A model generated the notes under the pieces. The model ran no database searches and was not told the DNA's origin. It saw nothing but the letters and a program-made list of their open reading frames with translations. Below are positions 1 through 3,966 of a DNA stretch of 5,188 nucleotides, piece after piece. Both the position numbers and the translations under genes were made by a program. Each line of letters opens with the position of its first letter. Positions within the stretch are counted from its first letter, which is position 1. Source of the DNA: Acidobacteriota bacterium (lineage in GTDB: Bacteria; Acidobacteriota; Blastocatellia; Pyrinomonadales; Pyrinomonadaceae); the NCBI GenBank assembly GCA_024640445.1, contig JAHEEZ010000248.1, positions 1 through 5,188 on the forward strand. The letters run 5' to 3'.

Positions 1-160
1 ACCTCGAATTGCCGTCCCGGAGCATCTGAAGTGCCGCCTGCGGGCTCAGGGCCGCTTGCGAAGCTTTAGTCTGGACGCCGTATTTACCCTCTTGCGCGAA
101 AGTCGCGGGCGAGGCCCCCAAAACAAAAATCAATAGAATAAACGCGAATCTAATCTTCAT
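1..160 (-). CDS. Exported beta-carbonic-anhydrase-like protein, N-terminal fragment
   Basis: An open frame starts with ATG at 160 and runs off the left edge of the window, giving 53 residues that I translated by hand. Residues 1-22 look like a Sec signal peptide: a short basic start (MKIR), a hydrophobic core (FAFILLIFVLGA) and a signal-peptidase-I-type site after ATFA. The mature start reads QEGKYGVQTKASQAALSPQ and then ALQMLRDGNSR. The pattern TK-x-SQAALSPxxALxxLxxGNxR(F) is typical of the N-terminus of periplasmic beta-class carbonic anhydrases, which interconvert CO2 and bicarbonate using a zinc ion. The zinc ligands (Cys, Asp/Arg, His, Cys) lie beyond the window, so the assignment rests on the N-terminus alone. 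The gene begins 31 bp after the ridA stop and is probably co-transcribed with it. An unrelated exported protein with a similar N-terminal helix is the main alternative. Confidence 0.66.
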   Translation of the reverse strand, partial: MKIRFAFILLIFVLGASPATFAQEGKYGVQTKASQAALSPQAALQMLRDGNSR

Positions 161-173
161 CTAAGTTATCTAA

Positions 174-180
174 CCTCCCT
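174..180 (-). promoter_or_regulatory. Shine-Dalgarno-like sequence for the carbonic-anhydrase-like gene
   Basis: On the minus strand AGGGAGG lies upstream of the ATG at 160, with 13 nt between them. This is the clearest purine-rich match upstream of the start and lies inside the 31-bp gap after ridA. The spacing is longer than the usual 5-10 nt. Its presence supports ATG 160 as the start and translation from the ridA transcript. Confidence 0.5.
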
Positions 181-191
181 TGTTCGTTAAG

Positions 192-578
192 TTATGACCC
201 TTGATCCAAGGCCGCGATGGCCTCGAGTTCTATCAGGAATGGTTCCCTGAAACTTCCTACGGGTATGATCGCCCGCGCCGGCTTGTGATCGCCGAAGATG
301 CTTTTATATGTTTCGTTGACCGCGCCCCAATGGTTTTCGTCCGAGATGAAAATCGTCATTTTCACGACATTTCCAAGTCCGCTGCCGGCGGCTTTGAGTA
401 TCTTCTCCAGATTCCGGATGCAAAGCTCAGTTTGTTCTTCGATCGTACCGCCGACGGCTTCGCCGGTTTCAGGATCGGCTGCCACCTGGCCGGAGACAAA
501 AACGAATCCGTTCGAGACCACCGCAGGCGAATAATGGCCGGCGGGTTCGTGGAAGCTGTCTGGTTTGATCTTTTTCAT
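192..578 (-). CDS. RidA/YjgF/YER057c family protein, probable enamine/imine deaminase
   Basis: This 128-residue protein has the normal length of the Rid family, small cytosolic trimers that hydrolyse reactive enamine/imine intermediates such as 2-aminoacrylate released by PLP enzymes. Visible family features are GHYSPAVVSNGFVFVSGQV (residues 14-32, with the family SGQ signature), the mid-region NLEKILKAAGSGLGNVVKMTIF (56-77), and KPARAIIPVG (99-108) followed by LIELEAIAAL (115-124). Arg102 aligns with the catalytic Arg105 of E. coli RidA, and Tyr16 and the Glu residues of LIELEAIA also match conserved positions, so activity is plausible. The position of E. coli Cys107 is Ile104 here, and the loop GSFREP differs from the archetypal LPKDVK, so this may be a Rid-like subfamily and not RidA proper. 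No strong Shine-Dalgarno precedes the ATG; the leader is the end of an inverted repeat. It probably forms a two-gene unit with the carbonic-anhydrase-like gene downstream. Confidence 0.93.
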   Translation of the reverse strand: MKKIKPDSFHEPAGHYSPAVVSNGFVFVSGQVAADPETGEAVGGTIEEQTELCIRNLEKILKAAGSGLGNVVKMTIFISDENHWGAVNETYKSIFGDHKPARAIIPVGSFREPFLIELEAIAALDQGS

Positions 579-586
579 CTCTGATG

Positions 587-682
587 TTTACCGCGGAGGT
601 CACTGAGGACGCAGAGACTTTTCTACACTATCGTTCATCGTCCAAATTACCTCTGCGATCTCAGTGTTCTCTGCGGTTAAAG
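587..682. repeat. Imperfect long inverted repeat with internal 9-bp periodicity
   Basis: The left arm (590-616) and the reverse complement of the right arm (651-679) agree at 22 of 27 aligned bases, with about 34 bp between them. Each arm is itself made of 9-bp units: in the left arm CGCGGAGGT, CACTGAGGA and CGCAGAGAC. The element would fold into a long hairpin in RNA from either strand. It fills the spacer between sufB and ridA and ends a few bases before the ridA start codon. Elements of this 'CGCAGAG' style recur, as far as I recall, between genes in many environmental bacteria. I see only this copy in the window, so dispersal is inference. Confidence 0.75.
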
Positions 683-690
683 ATTTTCAT

Positions 691-720
691 CGGTCGGGCG
701 GGCACAGGTCCCGCCCCTAC
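691..720. repeat. GC-rich palindromic element just after sufB
   Basis: GGGCGGG (696-702) and CCCGCCC (710-716) form a perfect 7-bp stem with a 7-nt loop. It starts about 8 bp after the sufB stop codon on the minus strand. It resembles short dispersed GGGCGGGaCCTGTGcCCGCCC-type palindromes seen between genes in several phyla (memory, not checked). It could also act on the sufB mRNA 3' end, but no run of T follows it on the minus strand, so I do not call it an intrinsic terminator. Confidence 0.62.
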
Positions 721-723
721 ACA

Positions 724-2163
724 TCAACCAACCGCGCCTTCCAGCTTCAGCCCGAGAAGCTTCTGCGCCTCGACCGCGTACTCCATCGGGAGCTCGCGGA
801 ACACTTCCTTGCAGAATCCGTTGATGATCAGAGAGATCGCGTCCTCTTCGGACAGCCCGCGCTGCTGGAGATAGAACAGCTGCTCCTCGCTGATCTTCGA
901 GGTCGTCGCCTCGTGCTCGACACGCGCCGAGTTGTTCATCACCTCTATATACGGAAACGTGTTCGCCTCGCACGCGTCACCGATCAGCATCGAATCGCAC
1001 TGCGTGTAGTTGCGCGCGCCCTCCGCCTTCGGCATCACCTTCACCAGTCCCCGGTAGCTGTTGTTCGAGCGGCCGGCTGAAATTCCCTTCGAGATGATCG
1101 TCGAACGCGTGTTCTTTCCCAGATGGATCATCTTCGTGCCCGTATCCGCTATCTGCGCGTTGTTAGTAAGAGCGACCGAGTAGAATTCGCCAATGGCATT
1201 TTCGCCTTGGAGGATCACCGACGGGTATTTCCAGGTGATCGCGGAGCCCGTCTCCACCTGTGTCCACGAGATCTTGGAGTTCTTTCCGCGGCACGCGCCG
1301 CGCTTGGTCACGAAGTTGTAGATCCCGCCTTTTCCGGATTCGTCTCCCGCGTACCAGTTCTGGACGGTGGAATACTTGATCTCGGCGTCGTCCAGCGCGA
1401 CAAGCTCGACGACAGCCGCGTGCAGCTGGTTGGTATCGAACTGGGGCGCGGTACAACCTTCGTTGTATGCAACGTAGCCGCCTTCTTCCGCGACGATCAA
1501 GGTCCTTTCAAACTGCCCCGATTCCTGCGTGTTGATCCTGAAGTATGTCGAGAGCTCCATCGGGCAGCGGACGCCTTTCGGGATAAAGACAAAGGAGCCG
1601 TCAGAAAAGACCGCGGAGTTGAGCGCCGCGTAATAGTTGTCCGAGGTCGGCACCACAGAACCCAGGTATTTCTTGATCAGGTCCGGATACTCGATGACTG
1701 CTTCGCTGAACGAGCAGAAGATAACCCCGGCCTCTTTCAGTTTCGCTTTGTAGGTCGTCGCCACCGAAACGGAATCGAATACGGCGTCGACCGCGACGTT
1801 TGCCAGCATCTTCTGCTCGGAAAGCGGGATGCCGAGCTTTTCAAAGGTGTCCAGCAGTTCCGGATCGACCTCGTCGAGGCTCTTTTTCTTTTCTTTCTCT
1901 CTGGGCGCGGAGTAATAGGAAATGTCCTGAAAATCGATCTTCGGATAATCAAAATTCGCCCAAAAGTCCGGCTCTTCCATCTTCTGCCAATGGCGAAAGG
2001 CCTTGAGACGGAATTCGAGCAGCCATTCCGGTTCCTTCTTGATCTCGGAGATCAGCCGGACGGTGTCTTCGGAAAGCCCTTTCGGGATAGTATCGGTCTC
2101 AATATCGGTCGTAAAACCGTACTTATATTCCCTGTTCTTTAATAGTTCCTGTGCAGTACTCAT
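724..2163 (-). CDS. sufB: SufB, Fe-S cluster assembly scaffold subunit
   Basis: This 479-residue protein is a full-length SufB, the cytosolic scaffold that, with SufC (ATPase) and SufD, builds Fe-S clusters from sulfur delivered by SufS/SufE. Recognisable blocks are EPEWLLEFRLKAFRHWQKMEEP (44-65), DISYYSAP (80-87), PKGVRCPMELSTYFRIN (195-211), EGCTAP (235-240), NQLHAAVVELVA (245-256), the beta-helix region around GEFYSVA (325-331), and the C-terminal ARNYTQCDSMLIGD, then RVEHEATTSKISEEQLFYLQQRG. Cys389 and Glu418 are 29 residues apart, the same spacing as the functionally important Cys405 and Glu434 of E. coli SufB. The ATG at 2163 gives an N-terminus in line with homologues, but no clear Shine-Dalgarno precedes it. 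The Rrf2 gene upstream is the likely regulator. Oddly, sufC and sufD do not follow; a repeat-filled spacer and ridA do. A SufD identity is unlikely given EGCTAP and the intact Cys/Glu pair. Confidence 0.98.
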   Translation of the reverse strand: MSTAQELLKNREYKYGFTTDIETDTIPKGLSEDTVRLISEIKKEPEWLLEFRLKAFRHWQKMEEPDFWANFDYPKIDFQDISYYSAPREKEKKKSLDEVDPELLDTFEKLGIPLSEQKMLANVAVDAVFDSVSVATTYKAKLKEAGVIFCSFSEAVIEYPDLIKKYLGSVVPTSDNYYAALNSAVFSDGSFVFIPKGVRCPMELSTYFRINTQESGQFERTLIVAEEGGYVAYNEGCTAPQFDTNQLHAAVVELVALDDAEIKYSTVQNWYAGDESGKGGIYNFVTKRGACRGKNSKISWTQVETGSAITWKYPSVILQGENAIGEFYSVALTNNAQIADTGTKMIHLGKNTRSTIISKGISAGRSNNSYRGLVKVMPKAEGARNYTQCDSMLIGDACEANTFPYIEVMNNSARVEHEATTSKISEEQLFYLQQRGLSEEDAISLIINGFCKEVFRELPMEYAVEAQKLLGLKLEGAVG

Positions 2164-2164
2164 A

Positions 2165-2225
2165 ATTCAGTTGCCAATGTTCAACGATCATCGATCAATT
2201 TTGGGAGCCGTGAGCTGTGAACCGT
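2165..2225. repeat. Two blocks of degenerate 7-bp tandem repeats
   Basis: On the plus strand, five consecutive heptads from 2165 to 2199 read ATTCAGT, TGCCAAT, GTTCAAC, GATCATC and GATCAAT; all share CA at positions 4-5 and drift around GATCAAT. After a 5-bp break, three heptads from 2205 to 2225 read GAGCCGT, GAGCTGT and GAACCGT. The block lies immediately upstream of the sufB start codon, so it forms most of the sufB 5' leader. The second block is clear; the first is degenerate and less certain. Confidence 0.55.
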
Positions 2226-2287
2226 TTAGCCCGCCTGATACGTTTAGCCCGACTGATACGTTTAGCCCGACTGATACGTTTAGCCCA
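2223..2287. repeat. 18-bp tandem repeat, about 3.6 copies
   Basis: The unit CGTTTAGCCCGACTGATA occurs at 2223-2240 (one mismatch, C for A), 2241-2258 and 2259-2276 (both exact). A fourth partial copy, CGTTTAGCCCA, lies at 2277-2287 and runs into the following palindrome. The near-perfect identity between copies suggests recent expansion by slippage or unequal crossing-over. It lies between the Rrf2 gene and sufB with no gene of its own. One plus-strand frame reads through it as a PTDTFS repeat, but I regard that as chance because the unit length is divisible by three. Confidence 0.92.
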
Positions 2288-2302
2288 CCCATTTATGGGT
2301 GG
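2285..2302. repeat. Perfect 8-bp palindromic stem at the end of the 18-bp array
   Basis: CCACCCAT (2285-2292) and ATGGGTGG (2295-2302) are exact reverse complements separated by TT. The palindrome overlaps the last partial 18-bp unit, so array and palindrome look like one composite element. It lies about 20 bp beyond the Rrf2 stop codon. It could fold in the rrf2-sufB mRNA, but no T-run follows on the minus strand. Confidence 0.75.
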
Positions 2303-2320
2303 TGGGACAGTGTTCCCTCA

Positions 2321-2815
2321 TCACTCGCTCACTGCTCGCCCATCCTTGATCATTGCCACTTGAGAGAGCCCCTGTATCCTGTGAAAAGTCTCATCGACTT
2401 TCTTTTCAGTGCCAACCAGTTGCGCGAGGCTGACATTCGAAAGCGCGTTTTGGACTACCTCGTGAAGGCCGACGATGACGGACCGGATACCGCAATCGCC
2501 CGTGTGAACGCACGAATCGAGAACGCCGGTATAGCTCCCGCAATGCGCTTCGACCTCGTCGTCTTCCAGCACCTTTATCACTTCGCTCAGAGAGATATCT
2601 TCCGCCGGACGCGAAAGGCTGTAGCCGCCCTTCGTGCCCCTGGTCGCAGTCACGAATCCGGCCTTGTTCAAAAGCCACATCAGCTTGCCGGCATTCGATT
2701 GTGAAATGCCTTCTCTTTCTGCGATCTGGGGAAGCGTGAGTGACTCGTCCTTGCTGGTGCCCGCCAGTTGGACCAAACATCTCAGCCCATATTCCTCTTG
2801 TGCCGATATCTTCAT
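2321..2815 (-). CDS. Rrf2-family Fe-S-type transcriptional regulator (IscR/SufR-like)
   Basis: This 164-residue protein is a winged-helix DNA-binding regulator of the Rrf2 family. The N-terminus MKISAQEEYGLRCLVQLA is classic, followed by the recognition region LTLPQIAEREGISQSNAGKLMWLLNKAGFV (27-55) and the wing RGTKGGYSLSRP (59-70). Three cysteines, Cys92, Cys102 and Cys108 (C-x9-C-x5-C), sit where IscR-type members bind an Fe-S cluster; the spacing differs from the C-x5-C-x5-C of E. coli IscR, and His104 lies between the last two. It probably senses cluster status and represses itself and sufB, the next gene downstream, 157 bp away. A palindrome near its own start is a candidate operator. 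The tail after about residue 137 is longer than in many family members. Start ATG 2815 fits the family N-terminus exactly, though no strong Shine-Dalgarno is present. Confidence 0.95.
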   Translation of the reverse strand: MKISAQEEYGLRCLVQLAGTSKDESLTLPQIAEREGISQSNAGKLMWLLNKAGFVTATRGTKGGYSLSRPAEDISLSEVIKVLEDDEVEAHCGSYTGVLDSCVHTGDCGIRSVIVGLHEVVQNALSNVSLAQLVGTEKKVDETFHRIQGLSQVAMIKDGRAVSE

Positions 2816-2840
2816 TGTATTGTACCCGGTTCGGAATTCT

Positions 2841-2869
2841 GATCTTAAAGTTAAGGGTTAGAATCTCAA
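2841..2869 (-). promoter_or_regulatory. Candidate promoter and operator of the Rrf2-sufB genes
   Basis: On the minus strand a -35-like TTGAGA (2869-2864, 5 of 6 consensus bases) is followed after 16 bp by TAAGAT (2847-2842, 4 of 6). The spacer and -10 region contain the palindrome CTTAA-AG-TTAAG (2844-2855), placed where an autoregulating Rrf2 repressor would block polymerase. A second -10-like TACAAT (2824-2819) lies almost on the start codon and would give a nearly leaderless transcript. The region is visibly AT-richer than its surroundings. This is a by-eye assignment. Confidence 0.4.
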
Positions 2870-3073
2870 ATCTTTACTTTTGAGTCAAGATTGCAGGCAG
2901 GCAAATGGAGAACGCGGAAGGCGGGTGCAAAAACCCTCCCCTTAAACCACTGTGCGCAGTCGGTTTATTCTCGGCTGCTCGTCTTACTGACTAAGCCCAG
3001 CCGCATAGAAAGATGCGTGAGGCGCCGCCGGGAACCGGCTTCCAAGACCGCATTACTGCGAACAGATAATGGC
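2870..3073. other. Non-coding spacer between the lipoprotein and Rrf2 genes
   Basis: I see no convincing gene here. Short hairpins are possible at 3002-3017 (CGCAT, 6-nt loop, ATGCG) and 3027-3039 (GCCGG, GAA, CCGGC), both just past the stop codon of the lipoprotein gene. Neither has a following T-run on the minus strand, although a TTTTT run occurs further on at about 2930-2934. The stretch could be a structured 3' untranslated region or a small RNA, but I do not recognise a known riboswitch, tRNA or RNA family. Confidence 0.4.
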
Positions 3074-3829
3074 CTAGGGATAGTACTCTTCGATAAGTAT
3101 CTTCCCGTCCTTTCGCCAACGGATCCAACCCGCGTCTTCGGGATGCGATGCGGCCATCTGTTCGACAGTAGGTTCGTCGGGTTCGTGCTTGGTCCAACGG
3201 ATCTGAACCCAGTCCCCCTTCACCTCGTCGGGCCTTATCAAAGGCCCGTCGGTAATCACGACGATCTTCCTTTTCCCGTCCGGCGCGTCGAGTACGGGAT
3301 TAGAACCGGAATCGAATCTTATGTTGAAGTGATTCTTCACCCATTCGTCCCATGTCCAAAACTTGAACAAAGGATCGCTCGGGCGGATATAGCCTTTGGT
3401 CTTCGGGTTCCTGGTTTCGTGAACGACGACCTCGATCCAGTCTTCAGAGCGCCGTTCGACTCGCATCTCGATCCCGAAATCCCGACTCGCGCCGTTGCTG
3501 AAAAAGAGCGGATAGAAGTCTCCTTCTTCGCCCGAAAGCGATCCCAGGCTGTCGTCGTCATGGTCGATCACCTTCCAGGGCCGGCCGTCCTTACCGTAGA
3601 TCGTGATCATTCCCGAGGCGGCTTTCAGTGCCTCTTCTCTTCCGTTGAAAATGACCACACCATCAGCGGGCTTGAAATCTGCTTCGGCCGGGCGCTTTGA
3701 CGCGTTAGTAGAATTCTGAACGGGCCTGCCGTCTTTTTGTGGTATCTCAGTGGACCCGGAACCGGACGAACATCCTGAAACCGTCATCGCGACCAGTAAC
3801 AAAAACACGAACATATTGATCTCCTTCAT
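3074..3829 (-). CDS. Uncharacterised lipoprotein, possibly SH3-like
   Basis: From ATG 3829 the protein has 251 residues. MKEINMFVFLLLVAMTVSGC is a lipoprotein signal peptide with lipobox VSGC, so Cys20 would be lipidated and the protein anchored in the envelope. Residues 21-50 are Ser/Asn/Lys-rich and probably disordered. Residues 104-160 (from GDFYPLFF through RVERRSEDWIEVVV and GYIRPSDPLFKFWTW) and 205-248 (KGDWVQIRW through GWIRWRKDGKILIE) have the alternating aromatic/charged strands of small SH3-like barrels; this is a visual impression only. I do not recognise a named family. The frame stays open to 3982, but the signal peptide and GGGAGG 5 nt before ATG 3829 favour this start; ATG 3814 also has a good AAGGAG but would remove the basic N-terminal residue. 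It follows the Rhs gene by 137 bp in the same direction, the usual place for a toxin-immunity gene, although a hairpin lies between them. Confidence 0.82.
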   Translation of the reverse strand: MKEINMFVFLLLVAMTVSGCSSGSGSTEIPQKDGRPVQNSTNASKRPAEADFKPADGVVIFNGREEALKAASGMITIYGKDGRPWKVIDHDDDSLGSLSGEEGDFYPLFFSNGASRDFGIEMRVERRSEDWIEVVVHETRNPKTKGYIRPSDPLFKFWTWDEWVKNHFNIRFDSGSNPVLDAPDGKRKIVVITDGPLIRPDEVKGDWVQIRWTKHEPDEPTVEQMAASHPEDAGWIRWRKDGKILIEEYYP

Positions 3830-3834
3830 AACCC

Positions 3835-3840
3835 CCTCCC
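3835..3840 (-). promoter_or_regulatory. Shine-Dalgarno deciding the lipoprotein start
   Basis: GGGAGG lies 5 nt before ATG 3829 on the minus strand, inside the purine run GGGAGGGGG. Together with the signal peptide it selects 3829 over the longer open frame that begins at 3982. Confidence 0.6.
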
Positions 3841-3915
3841 ATTCTTGTGCCTTGAAATGACACCTCGCATCGACTGCGCGATCCGTATCCAACTTCGCTT
3901 CCTGCCGCCTCCGGG

Positions 3916-3942
3916 CAATACGGGGCGCGAAACCCCGTATTG
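3916..3942. repeat. Strong hairpin between the Rhs and lipoprotein genes
   Basis: CAATACGGGG (3916-3925) and CCCCGTATTG (3933-3942) form a perfect 10-bp stem with a 7-nt loop, 24 bp beyond the Rhs stop codon in the direction of transcription. It would be a very stable RNA hairpin and could end or protect the Rhs transcript, but no T-run follows on the minus strand (the next bases are CCCGGAGG). It may instead be a dispersed palindromic repeat. Confidence 0.72.
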
Positions 3943-3966
3943 TTCGGAAGCGGGGCCTGCCCTCGG

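Noticed and set aside
691..720. Intrinsic terminator for sufB
   Set aside because: The stem is good, but no run of T follows on the minus strand, and it resembles a dispersed palindromic repeat.
1123..2142. 339-residue open frame on the plus strand
   Set aside because: It lies entirely antisense to sufB, has no recognisable domain and an Arg/Asp-rich composition typical of the mirror frame of a GC-biased gene.
2223..2287. CRISPR array
   Set aside because: The 18-bp units are directly adjacent with no unique spacers, so this is a simple tandem repeat.
2003..2704. Plus-strand frame with a PTDTFS peptide repeat
   Set aside because: The peptide repeat only reflects the 18-bp DNA repeat; the frame overlaps sufB and the Rrf2 gene on the other strand and has no other protein-like feature.
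2940..3073. Possible riboswitch or structured RNA in the lipoprotein-Rrf2 spacer
   Set aside because: Several short hairpins are possible, but I could not match any conserved riboswitch core (TPP, cobalamin, c-di-GMP, SAM), and the stems are only 5 bp.
2891..3700. 269-residue open frame on the plus strand
   Set aside because: Antisense to most of the lipoprotein gene, no Shine-Dalgarno or family match; the lipoprotein frame has a signal peptide and lipobox and is the real gene.
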